Source: Bipolaris cookei
Taxonomy: Eukaryota; Ascomycota; Dothideomycetes; Pleosporales; Pleosporaceae
Reading direction: 5' to 3'
Assembly: GCA_002286855.1 (NCBI GenBank)
Contig: NRSV01000013.1
Location: 373,570-437,569 of the forward strand
Length of the DNA stretch: 64,000 bases
This document shows, piece after piece, positions 22,071-32,992 of the stretch (positions within the stretch are counted from its first letter, which is position 1; each line of letters begins with the position of its first letter). The translations under genes were made by a program, and so were the position numbers. The notes under the pieces are model-generated. The model ran no database searches. It was not told where the DNA came from and saw nothing but the letters and a program-made list of their open reading frames with translations.

Positions 22071-23885
22071 TTATTATTATTCCATTATAGTCCTGCATCA
22101 GCCATTGGCTATGTAGGACTTTGGCCAAAGGCCGTACTATCTGCTTATTTACAATTTGGTACTTTGTGATGTATTGCGTGACTATGGTGCTTCGGCCTTT
22201 GTCTAGCTAAGCTATTGCTAGCCTTCTAGATGCCTGGTGCTAAAGAGCAGGTTGGTAACAGGGAGAGATGTAGGGCAGCTGGGCCGCCTTCCAGCGGGCT
22301 CTCTTAGGAGAAAGGAAATGGTACTAAAATCACAGTTGTTTTTCTTCTTTTATTATTGTTTTTCTTATTTTTCTTCTCGTCTAGCCTTCTTGGCCTAGAT
22401 ACCACTTCCTTGTTCCTATCTTCGTGCTAGTAATAAAAGCTAAAGTAGCTTCTATGCCGCTCGTAGTGTGGAGTAAGAGTGGGAGTTTGAGTATTTTTTG
22501 GCCTAGTCGTTTTAAGCTTGTTTCTTTCTGCGCTGTAGAAGCCGCAGTATAGAAGTAGATGCTCTGCTGTTTGTGGTCTTCCACAGTTGCAAAGATCTGT
22601 TTCTCTTCTATTTACTCTCTTTAGATAGGAGTTGAGGTATCCGTGTCCTATCTTAAGAGAATAGAAAGAGCTTGAAATCTCTCTTTTCGTGCCTCTTGGG
22701 ATTGCTAGTTGGTTTTGGAGCTTTAGATCAAAGATAGCTCCGTAGCTAGTCTTCTTTTCTCTTGCTATTTCCCTATACTTTCTCCACTCTTCTGCTTGGC
22801 TATCTCGTTGAAGGAGTTTGATCTTAGTACCTAGAAAATCTAGGCTTGTTTGTGATTTTTTTGGTGCTTGTTTTGTAGCTTCCTTTGCTAAGGAATCTGC
22901 TTTTTCGTTTCCTTCTATGTCTGTGTGGCCTGGAGCCCATTTCAAGAAGATCTTTGCTTTTTTGTTACGGATAGCTTTTGCTGCTTTTTAGCACCGAATT
23001 ACCCACTGCTGGCCGGGCTTATCTGATAGGCTTTGGAGCCTGTAGATTGCGGCCTGGTTTTCAGCGTAAACGTGGATGTTTTGGTCTTTTCGGGCAGTCT
23101 TAGCAGCGTACTCGAAGGCCATTGTAATGCCTTCAAGCTCTCCATTATAGACGAGTTGGTTGTCACCTATATTCTCTTTTCTTGCGTATATTTCTTCTTG
23201 GTTTGGGTTGTAGACTGCTAGGCCTACTCCTATCCCATCTCCGTCTTTTGTTGTGGAGGCGTCTGAGTAGATTACTATAGAGTTGTCCTCTATTGTTTGG
23301 GTATAATCTTTGTGCGCGGCTGCCTCTTCTTCTTTCGATTTCTTTGATATAGAGGTGTTGTAGTTGAGAGAATTCCATGGTCTGAACTTGTATGGGATGA
23401 TTTCTTCTATCTCTTGGGTAGATGGGATGGAGCTCGTGATAGCCCGTAGTTGTCTATTCTTGTATGGCTTTTTTGATAGCTGAAGGGTTGTTTTTTGTAG
23501 CCTTGCAATAGCTTTTGTAATTGGATGGGTTGGAGCTAGTTGTATAGCTCGCAGAGCGTATTTTCGATTTGTTTGGCTTAGCCGTATCGCTGGTGATGGC
23601 AAGCTAGCTTCGATACTTGTTGGGATAGCTAAAGCCGTTTTAAACACTCCTAGTACCTTTCTGCAAGCTGCGTTGTGCAGCGGCTGAAGCTGATCTTTGA
23701 TAAAGCTCTGGTTTCGCCAGTAGATTGGTGACCCATAATCTGCAATGCTAGTAACGCATGCTAGATATAGTTGTCTAATAGCAGAGGGAGATAGCCCGCG
23801 GTCGATACTAACTAGTCTCCCTAGTCTATTGAAAGCTGTTTTTGCTTGGCTAACTCGGATAGCTACGTGTCCCCGAAAGGATAGC
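22071..23885 (-). mobile_element. 5'-truncated LINE (copy 2) inserted in the hAT element
   Basis: Flanked by a direct duplication AACTACAACACCA (22058-22070 and 23886-23898; a following T is shared). The 3' end, with a TTA-rich tail on the plus strand, is at 22071. The copy is truncated in the distal reverse transcriptase region. It matches copy 1 at 10.8-12.0 kb over the shared part. Confidence 0.9.
22427..23885 (-). pseudogene. LINE ORF2 remnant: RT thumb, RNase H, zinc motif
   Basis: Encodes the end of the reverse transcriptase (QLYLACVTSIADYGSPIYW), RNase H (YSDAST, NGELEG, VYAENQA, GNEKADS) and a C-terminal zinc motif (LCNCGRPQTAEHLLLYC). Copy 1 has Asp where this copy has Glu in VYAENQA. 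The TAA at 22988-22990 replaces the CAA seen in copy 1, splitting the frame. Confidence 0.85.
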
Positions 23886-24290
23886 AACTACAACACCATG
23901 AAACTATAGCAAGACAAGCATTTCAGCGGCTCCAAAAACTTTAAAACCTTCCTCTAGCTCTTAACTAAGACAACCAATCCAATCAATTCAATCAATCTTT
24001 GTCTCTTATATTGAATTGAAACCAGTATCCTAATAGTGACCGATTGGATTGATTGGATTGAATGAACCAATCAAGTCAATCAATCAGACCAATCAAGATT
24101 TCTTGTTGGGGAGTCTGCTTGGAATAGTGTCTGGCTAGTGAGATAATCATTACACGCACAGCAGGCGCAGCTCTTAACAAATGTTCAATATCATGCATGC
24201 ACTACTCAATAAGCCAACGCTGGCCTTCACCGATATGCTCAGTTGTATTATAACGTAGTGAAAATACAGATACTAACTCTTCAGAGTTCC

Positions 24291-24452
24291 TAGACTCTGC
24301 AACAATCAATTAAGTGGGTCCTAGAGGGTTCAGATTGGATTGATTGATTATTTCTTTAGGCCTAGTACTTTCCTATACAAGTTTAACTCCTGCCTAGATA
24401 AGTAAGTGGGGCTCTGACAGAGTCCTGATTGAATTGCTTGTTGCGGACTGTG
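24291..24452. mobile_element. 162-bp hAT MITE
   Basis: Exact 8-bp target duplication AGAGTTCC at 24283-24290 and 24453-24460. Imperfect inverted ends: TAGACTCTGCAACAATCAAT versus CACAGTCCGCAACAAGCAAT. These resemble the ends of the large hAT element next door, so its transposase is a plausible mobiliser. Confidence 0.85.
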
Positions 24453-24460
24453 AGAGTTCC

Positions 24461-25330
24461 AATCCATCGCTTCCATTCTCTGTCGGTAGACGGTGACTCA
24501 TGCATAGACTTCGGTGTGGTAATTGTGTCAGTTAAACAATTTAAGAATGCGTTGGACATGTAAACACGCTAACGATGAACCAAAATTATTAGAATTAGGT
24601 CCTTTAGTAGTATGTGACTACTATAGGTAACTGAGTCGGAGTGGCAAGGTGGGCAGTTCTAACGTCTACTATTCGGCATATCCACTGTGTTGTTGTCTAT
24701 CTACTACGCGTACGTGGCAACGTGTATTGTGTACACACGCGCAGCACTGGCCACCGCGTGGCGCCATTCTCTCGCCCAGGCTCTGAACTTTCTTCTACCA
24801 ACCTGGACTGGACTCGCATATTCTCAACAAAAAATAATATATATGCGTAAGCTGCAAGGCTTACAAGATATGGCAGGTCATGATAGGTCGTATCAGGAGC
24901 CAGGCGCAGCCTGCAACCGAAAAAATGGGTATAATACACGAAGTACTCTTACTCGTGCTTCGACTAGGATATTTTTTAGTCGCCGTCCAAAAGGGGTGCT
25001 GTTGAAAATGATTACTGGAACAGTATGTACAAAGATGCCAAAATCAATATACTCATTAGTACATCGTGGCAGACATGGAAAGAACCGAAATTCCCTAAGT
25101 AAGCAAAAACATGCGGGTGATTTCGAAAAACAATGGATTTTGAGCTTCGATGAACTGCAGCAGCCAGCACATGGTGAGGATTGCAAGGTATCATGAAACT
25201 TGTTCGTATGAAGACTGGTTATCGACACAGCATGGTTTCGCACAGCAAGATTTATTGTAACTCGATCAACTCGAATTGTTGATTGGACATGCAACAAAAG
25301 TCCAGAGCAGCTGACATTGTCGATCCAGAA
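24461..25330. other. Intergenic and 3' region of the CUE-domain gene
   Basis: Open frames on both strands without recognisable motifs; no gene called. Confidence 0.45.
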
Positions 25331-27369
25331 CTAGCTAGCTGGAAGCCCTGCTCTAGCCATTTTCTTCCCTCGCTGCGCCTTCCGGTTATGATTCGCACTC
25401 GATCCCTTGTTCGCTTCCTTTCTCTGCCGCGAGATTTGTGTTCCTTTGTCATCGCTAGGGCCAGCGACACTACCACCGCCTCTCCCGCCACCCGCTCCAC
25501 CTCGTCCACGGCCTCTTCCTCTGCCCCTACCCCCGCCACCTCTTCCTCCGCGACCGCCAGATCCATCGCCACTAGCTTCGTCTCCAGACTCCGCGGGGCT
25601 CTCCCTCCATGCCGTCGACTGTAGTTCTCGCTGTTGACCCTGGAAAGTAGAGAATTTTGCCTCGAGGCGCCGTAATTGCTTGGGATTGCGTCCCATCATT
25701 ATTCCCCAACCCTCGATTGCCTCATCAGTCATGCCTGTCTCGCTCTTGAGGGCAGTTCGTGCTTTGCCTCTTCTCGTGTCTGAATCGCGACCAAATAGCT
25801 CGGGTGTCATGGTATATGCGCGGAACAAAGCCTCTTCATTCTTATCGCCGAGGTCGGCATCTTCCCCTGGTCCTAACGCAGCGGTATCGACTGATGCACC
25901 GACATCTTCAACGTCGTAGGTGTCGTCTCGCTCATCGTCGTCTGAATCAAAGGCTGCCAGAGCTGCCAGGATGGCGGACTTGGCAGGCGCCTTGCTGCGG
26001 TCGGAGAGGATCTTATCAGCACTCTGGTCTTGGCCTCGCCGACCAATGTGAAGGCGGGATATGTCGACAGCAAGCTTATCGAAATCATCGTCGTCAAATA
26101 CATTACGACGCTCAGGGATGTACTGACTCGATCGTGGAGGTGGAAGTGGCTGTGATGGTGTCGCGGGAGTAGGCCTATAATTTGTAAGCATGGCGAGTCC
26201 AAAGTGGTTGTCATAAGCAGAACTTACAACTTCTCACTACTTTGCATCTCAGCAAGATGCGGTGGTAATGATTCCTCTAGTAGGTGCGCGGTGACTTGCT
26301 CGATGTCGTCATTATACTCATCCAAACACTTCACAATAAATCCAGCACCGAGGTCTGGAAAGAGGTCTTGTATCTGGGTAATCATGCTCATTCGATGAAC
26401 ATGGATCTCTCTGGTAAAAGCCCCGTGGCCATACTCATCCTGTGTTGCCTTTGCTTTGCCCTTGTCCGCCTTCCGTCGTATCAACTTCTTAGGCCGAGCA
26501 ATACCGGATTGACGGAACGCACTGAGTGAAGCTGCCGTATTCTTCACTCTTGACGCTTCTGAAGTGGTGGCCTTGTCTCTCACCTTCTCCAAGAACGGCG
26601 TGTTTGTGACCAGATCTGCTACCAGTGTTTTCTTTCCTGGCTCTTTCTTCTGTTCTTGTTCTTCGCTGGACTTTAGACTATATAGGTGATCGGAAAGTAG
26701 CGAGTAGTTTGGTTTTGGACCTTCTAACGCTGCTGTGAGACCAAGATATGCTACTGTTACAAGCTTTTTCTGCATAGGCTGGGGTACTCGAGGATAACCT
26801 GCCGAAAGAGCATCTAGAAAGTCGGACCCGGTAAGCATGAAGAGACTAGCGTCAGTCGAGGATCTGAGAAGGGGCGCTACCCTATCAAGGGTGCTCTCGG
26901 TCTCCTCTGGTCGCTTCGACTCCAGATTTCTGATCAATGATGTCTTGGCGGTCTGGAGTGATTTTTCAATAGTTGCGCCCTTTCGCCTCCATAAACCTTG
27001 TAGAAGTGTGCGAAGTTGCTCGCTCTTCGGGTAGACATGACAGATATCAGAGAGTGCTGACCAGCTGAGGAGAGAATTTGGGACGTCGTCTCTTGAAAGC
27101 AGCCTATGTGATAGAAAGAAGGCTTTCTTCCGCAAAGACGCTACGGTTGATGATAGCGTTTCGTCATGTGTCAGTTCATGGAAGAAAGACGTCAGAAATG
27201 GAGTCAGCGTATCCTTCTCTTGTATCGTTGATGTAAATTGTTGATCCCCCAGGCGCAGGTAAAGATCAGTCAATGAAGACCAGGAGTCGATATAAAGTTG
27301 CCATTCCTCGGGTAGTATGCTCTTTCTGACTTTTGCGTCGGGGAATGGCGCAAAGTGGGGTAGTGACAT
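25331..27369 (-). CDS. CUE3: CUE-domain protein, ASCC2/Cue3 (RQT complex) homologue
   Basis: Two exons on the minus strand, 27369-26228 and 26174-25331, separated by a 53-bp intron (GTAAGT..TATAG); 661 aa. The helical N-terminal region (about 1-310) has the length and pattern of the ASCC2/Cue3 family. A CUE ubiquitin-binding domain lies at about 327-368 (FPDLGAGFIVKCLDEYNDD). The downstream acidic linker contains FDDDDFDKLAVDISRLHIGR, and the C-terminus is Arg/Gly-rich. In yeast and human this protein works in the ribosome quality-control trigger complex that splits collided ribosomes, binding ubiquitinated ribosomes; that role is inferred from family. It is divergent from RPS20, with 379 bp between start codons. 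Confidence 0.85.
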
Positions 27370-27748
27370 TACTCCAGGTATCCCTATGAAGAAGGAGATA
27401 AACAGGAAGCAGAGATTACAGGTGCGGTGTAACAGTTGGAAGCAAGTCTTTATGGGATTTCAAATCTGGGCGTTTATCCTTGTTATGTAGTCATAATGGC
27501 TCATGGGTCTGCCTGGCGCGCGATCGAAGGGGAGCGATACCTGATCGGGCACTAGCGTCCGCAATCTTGGCAGCCGCTGCCCACAAAGTGATTTTCGTCG
27601 AAGCGCAAAATTTCAACGACTACGAACGTCGTCGCCAATTTTAACGCCACCCCAGTCATCACATTACCGAGATCAAGGATCCAGGTCGTGGCTGGAATCT
27701 ACACTCAGCACCTACAACAACAAACACTCCAACCTCTAATCCAACAAG
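27370..27748. promoter_or_regulatory. Shared divergent promoter region of the CUE3-like gene and RPS20
   Basis: 379 bp separate the two start codons on opposite strands, with no other gene. The RPS20 side is C/A-rich next to the ATG. Confidence 0.5.
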
Positions 27749-28207
27749 ATGTCTTACAACAAGCCCGAGAAGGACTTCGGTGAGGGTAAGGAACTGCGCA
27801 TATGCTATTTGCGACGACAACGTTCTCACACACAGTACAGGTCCCAAGATCCACAAGATCCGAATTACCCTCACCTCTCGCAATGTCAAGTCCCTCGAGA
27901 AGGTCTGCCAGGAGCTCATCGACCGTGCCAAGAACAAGGAGCTCCGCGTCAAGGGTCCCGTCCGCCTGCCCACCAAGCACCTTAAGATCACCACCCGCAA
28001 GACGCCTTGTGGTGAGGGTTCTAAGACCTGGGATACCTACGAGATGCGCATCCACAAGCGTAAGCGCTATAATCCGAGCCATGTGCAGGCGCAAGGCTAA
28101 CAATTGTAATAGGTCTCATCGACCTCCACGCCCCCACCGAGGTCGTCAAGCAGATCATCATCAACATCGAGGCCGGTGTCGAGGTTGAGGTCACCATTGC
28201 TGCTTAA
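27749..28207 (+). CDS. RPS20: 40S ribosomal protein S20 (uS10)
   Basis: Three exons, 27749-27785, 27841-28059 and 28113-28207, with introns of 55 and 53 bp (GTAAGG..TACAG, GTAAGC..ATAG), giving 116 aa. The joined reading (KDFGEGPKIHKIRI, LPTKHLKITTRKTPCGEGSK, MRIHKRLIDLHAPTEVVKQI) is unmistakably eukaryotic uS10, a small-subunit head protein. Length and conservation are normal. The first intron sits shortly after the start codon, as is usual for fungal ribosomal protein genes. Confidence 0.97.
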
Positions 28208-29334
28208 ACGCTTGCTTTGGTCAAAGGACATGGAGGAGTGTCACGGGTCTGAGTAGACAAGTGGCAATGAACAGCTATAGCAGCTGGAAATACCAAAATG
28301 AAATGATCGATTATTCTAACCTGTCTCACACAATGATATTGTCCGTTTATTCGGGTGTTTTTGCCGACTCCACACGTTGCGTGTTGTCTATAAAGCCCAT
28401 GATTGTAGCCATACTCTGATCCATGAACGATGCCGACTTGTTGCAGGAATAGTCATGTCCTGAGATCTCCACGGGCTTTCTGTGTGATACTAAGCTATCC
28501 CCCTTCCCTCGAATCTTTTGAGGGTAACCATATCTCAATTCGTGATGAAGAAAAGAGACTTTGGATTTTCTTCAATTGAGTAGCATCTTTAGCCCAGACA
28601 AGAGAAAGAAAAGGAGTACGTTCAAATAGAGTGTAAATCAGTAAATAATGTTGTATAGTGAGAGTCAGCAAAATAACCCTTCGCTCCATTAGCCCTCACT
28701 TCTCTAGGTATCTTCAAATCTGCAAACAGTCAACCCAAAAGTGGTTCTATTGAGCTTGATTGAAAAACATGGCTACTTACTAACGATGCAGTGTATTCCA
28801 TGTTCATGACAGCGGGGTGTGCATAGCAAGCCATTTTCAGTGCACATTGTTATTCTTCAGTGGTTGACTAACATGTTACGATAGCTGGGCAAGATGCGCA
28901 GGGTACTGAATGGTTACTAAGAACTAATAAGACATCAATCAAGAGAAGATGCACAGAAAGTGAAAGTTTAGACTACCGTTTTGCCATCTTGTGGTTGATG
29001 CGGATGTACCTGCCCTGCCCAAATATCCATGAATTAGTAAACATCAGCATCGCAAAAGAACATTCAGTCGTAAACAAAGAATTTCAGTAAGGATTTTCCT
29101 CCGACTCCGGGGCTTTGAAAAGCATCGGAGTAGGAGACGAAAGCGTAGGCGGGTAGAGAGCAATATTATCCAGGCGCAATCCAACTTCTTCTCCACCACT
29201 GCACTAGCGTCACTCGCATCAACACTATCACCAAAGCAATCTAAACAACCATTCTTATTATTTCCCATCTTCTTCTTCCCTATCTACGTCCCCCTATCCC
29301 CATCCCTCTTCTCAAGCTCATCTTACTCATCCGC
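28208..29334. other. Intergenic, no gene seen
   Basis: RPS20 3' UTR and AT-rich spacer; short ORFs only. Confidence 0.5.
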
Positions 29335-31973
29335 CTAATCAACCAACTCACAAGGAGGCCTCGCCATAGGCCGGGGATTCGCAGGCAAGCCTCCCTTCAC
29401 CGGGCGCATGCATAGATTCTCTTCTTCATCAGGAGAAGAAGCAGCAGCAATAGGCTTCCGCCACCTGAAGCAGTTTGTAAACGGCGAGGCGTACTCGGTC
29501 CACCGCGTCGCGAGGGCCTGCGCCTCTGCTTCCCCGGACCCAGCTGGAGGAAAAGTTGAAATTTGCGGGTCACCGGCTGATATAGGTGGCCGGCCACTAC
29601 TGTTACTACTCCGAACGAGCTTCTGTGCTTTGAGGGAGACGTCGCCCATAGAGCGAGAGTGGCACAGGCGCATCATCGCTTGGCTCGCCGAACTGACGGA
29701 GTCAGTCGGATTGCGCTAAAGGCAAGCTGTGTGATTAGGCGAATGCGTTATCGATATTGCCATTTGAGCCACTGCATCGATACCTCGAGGGAAAGCGAGT
29801 TGTACCGTCGCCTTGAGCGTCCATCCATGGCGCCGAAGCTGGTGAGCCATGACCATACCATGCTGCATGCGAAGTTGTCTCGCCGTCACTCGTACCAGCC
29901 TCTTGGCGATGAGTCGTGGAAGAGCGGACAACTTGGTCTCGAGGGGAATATACAGGTGGCTGCGATTGAGATTCAGAAGACGTTCTGTCGGGGTTGTGCT
30001 GATATATGGTAGGGCCTGGGTTTTCACCAAGGGCAGTGTGCGAGTCGATATGTTGAAGGATCAGAAATCTGGCTCTTCGTCCCATGGGAGGCTCTTTTGT
30101 TTGGATTGCGGCTGTGTCTTTGAATGAGCCAGATACAGCAACGACTTGGACCGCTGGAGAAGAAGGGAAGTCTGGATCCATCGGGCATTTCTCTTCGCTC
30201 ATCGGGATACTGGGAGCTGACTTGGATTATGTACAGTCTTTCAGAAACTTGGACGTCGTGAGTCCTAATGATTTCGATTGTAAATTGAAAGAGTTGGAAG
30301 ATTGTTCCCTCAATGACGGTTCTTGCGTATGAAGACTCGGTTCAGCCTGCAAGGAAATGCCGCCGCCGTTATTCTCGCTCTCTACTGGGTGTACGGACTC
30401 TCCGACTTGTTCTTTGGACACAGATTGCTCCTTGGCAAGGAGGTCATCCGGCTGAGTAAACTCATCATTCCTTGATGTATCCAGGTGCTCAGTCAAATTC
30501 TTGGTATCGCCTCTTGTCGAAAGTCTCACTCCTTGTTGTATCGGATCGTTCGTAAGGCGCGGGGCTACAGATGAAGCTGATGGGTCTTCGGTGTTCGATG
30601 TCTCCGGCGTATACGTCTCGTTCCGATCGTCTCTATTTGTCGCGACGTTTGCGGGCTCTGAGGTGCTTCTTAGTTCTGAAGATGCAACTACCGTCGGTAT
30701 TGATTGATCTTCCTGCTCTACAGTTGAGCCATGTTCTTCAAGGGTAGCATAGGCCTGATCTACACGACCGGAAGGGATAGATCTGGCACCTAGCTCAACG
30801 TACTCCTTGCAATGAAATTCCTCACTGTAGTCGTAGTACAGTATTGGAGCCTTTTTTCGGGGTTACTGGGATTTTCTGGACTCATGCCAGCGGGCCTAAC
30901 TACCAATGTGCTGCTCCATTTGTAAAATGCTCTGGTGGGTGTACCACATTGAGGGCTCTGAGATGCATTCAAGTTGGATGACGGAGCATCAGAACCAACA
31001 TGCAAGTTCGTCAAACTGCTAGATATAGAGCCGGAAATAGACCTCTCGAAGCGAGCTTGTTCAACCGCAATACGCCGTTTATGATTTTCCGGCAAAGGTG
31101 GGATTTGGAAGGGTTGATCATTGTGTGTTTGTCGTGCGACTGCGATGGAGCTGGGAAGCACCACTATGCATACCCTCCGACTGCTCTTCGTACGAAGGTT
31201 CTTGAAGAAGAAAACAAAACTCCATCTGGCTCTGATCTTCTTCAGAATTCAACGAGGACGACTGAGATGATCGCCTGTTCCTCGTTTGTCCCAAGTTGTG
31301 CGAATTAACAAGACCACCATGCTCTTGTCCTTGTTGGGTAGTCTGGCGATTTCTGTTACTCTGAGGCCGTGCAGTGTTGACGTCGAGTTGATAGTAGCCA
31401 CTGTTTAGCGGACCCTGTCCGTCGAAGCTGTGCAAGCCCAGAGCTATACTATTGTTCAAAGCAGGTGTCATCGTCCCAATGGTTGAGGTTTATTGGCCTG
31501 GGGTCCCGTCCGTAAGAACCTACGTGTGCGTATGAGTTCTGGGATTGGGGGACATAAGCGCGGGGCGGGCTTGTAAGAGGTGGGTTGCTCGAGAAACTAC
31601 AGTGAGGCTGCATGGCATATGCCATCGACTGCGAACGTTGCGGATCTTGGTCTCGGTTTCCCAGTGTGCCTGGCGGCGATGATACAGAGTGTATCGGCAT
31701 CGTTGGGAGCATAGAGTTCGTCCCATACTGCGGATGTTGCCAAAGCCAGATGAGCCGTCCATGAGGACATTGTCCACACTCCCCCATTTTGGTCTGAGTA
31801 CAGAGCATGGAAGAGACGCTACGGCCAGCAGGAGTTGAGAAGCCAGATTTGGGCACTCGGCCTGGTGCCCTGTCTGATCTGCGACTTGCAGCTGGAGCGT
31901 TGGAAGCTCTCGACGTGCCGCCGTTGCTGCTGTTGCTGCCGCCACCGCCGTTCAGATATTGATCGAGCTGCAT
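29335..31973 (-). CDS. Large disordered hypothetical protein, gene model broken
   Basis: From ATG 31973 the minus strand is coding-like for about 2.6 kb but changes frame several times. Frame segments are 31973-31449, 31471-31118 (overlapping), 31164-30790, about 30860-30227, 30202-29735 and 29676-29335. The product is Ser/Gln/Glu-rich and disordered, with a short Cys stretch (CGQCPHGRLIWLWQHP) near the start and a hydrophobic/acidic motif APILYYDYSEEF in the middle. Some changes could be introns (a 43-bp GTACGA..CCCAG intron would join the second and third segments in frame). The change near 30857 falls at an A6 run on the coding strand, where one more A would restore the frame. TAA at 30227 also interrupts. 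It may be a multi-intron gene, a sequencing indel or a decaying gene. Confidence 0.45.
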
Positions 31974-32992
31974 GGTACTGCAGCAGATGCAAGCTATGCC
32001 GGAGAAATAGACAAACAGATGAGGCGAGGTGCAAGCAAAGATGCTGTGCCGGGCTTTCTCTAGTTTGCTTGTGGGTTATGTTAACGGATAGACAAACTAT
32101 CTGTATGACCAGAAAGAGATGGCGATGATGAATAAAAATGAAAGTATCCAAAGAGAAGAAAGGAATGAAGCTTATCATACTACGACCAGTATCTTGATGG
32201 AAAGGAGATTGGTGTTGAGAATATGAGTGAGTGATGATGGGCAGGGTGAGAAGGCGGAAACAGCTAGATGAAGACGATATTTTGATAATGAGGCTCGTGC
32301 ATCCTTCACTTCTACCGCGACCAGAACTGTTCTCCCCACAACCGCCCAGCAGAAAGGAACAGATGCAAGATTTGAAAGAAATGAAGACGGAAAGAAAGCC
32401 AGTATCGTACATATTTATGAAATTGATTTTACTTACGCCGCATGTACTGTGCTCTTAAAATGTTTGTTACAACGACGCTTTCAGATACGTCCACGACCAT
32501 CAAAAGCATCCCGAGCATCTTTTTCCTGGGAACCTCTGATCAGACAATGCTTGCGAACCATCTATTACACCGCGCATTATCAGTGCTGACCTCGATTACC
32601 AGCAATGACTGCTCTTCGCAGGCACGACGGCTGGTCCCCAACCGCCACGAAAGTCTTTGGCGCAACGGCATCTCCCATGCCAACAACACCAGCCCACAAG
32701 GCGAAACCCGCACTGCATATCTCATGATAGAAATAAAATGACAAAAAGAGAGAACACAAAATATATACACTTGTCAAGTTTCCAGTCAACCGCCAAGGAC
32801 CGCTAACTTAACCAACCGCGACACACCAAAAAAGACAATTAAGCATCTGAAAATGCAAACGAAACGATCAAGTTACGCGGTTTCAGATTGGGGGGGTATA
32901 TAGCCATGCAACGCCATACGAGGTTTCAAGAATTGCACAGAAATATAACGAAGAATGAGTAAAGGAACTGGAAAAACGGATAATCATCATCA
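31974..32992. other. Intergenic
   Basis: 5' flank of the preceding minus-strand gene and 3' flank of the next; no further gene recognised. Confidence 0.5.

Larger units (their letters stand above)
18630..24117 (-). mobile_element. hAT-family transposon carrying two nested insertions
   Basis: Ends match in inverted orientation: CAGACTCCGCAACAA at 18630 and the complement of CAGACTCCCCAACAA ending at 24117. Both are followed inward by many GATTGATTGG-type subterminal repeats typical of hAT elements. Between them lies a minus-strand hAT transposase gene interrupted by a fold-back Fot1-like element (19602-20662) and a LINE (22071-23885). Without these the element would be about 2.6 kb, a normal hAT size. 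I could not find a matching 8-bp target duplication at the outer ends, so one end may be rearranged. Confidence 0.75.

Noticed and set aside
18508..24130. TGGAATAGTGT at 18510-18520 and 24120-24130 as hAT target duplication
   Set aside because: Too long for hAT and not adjacent to the left terminus; probably coincidence.
24687..25196. 169-codon plus-strand ORF
   Set aside because: No signal, domain or coding-like pattern; a competing minus-strand frame overlaps it.
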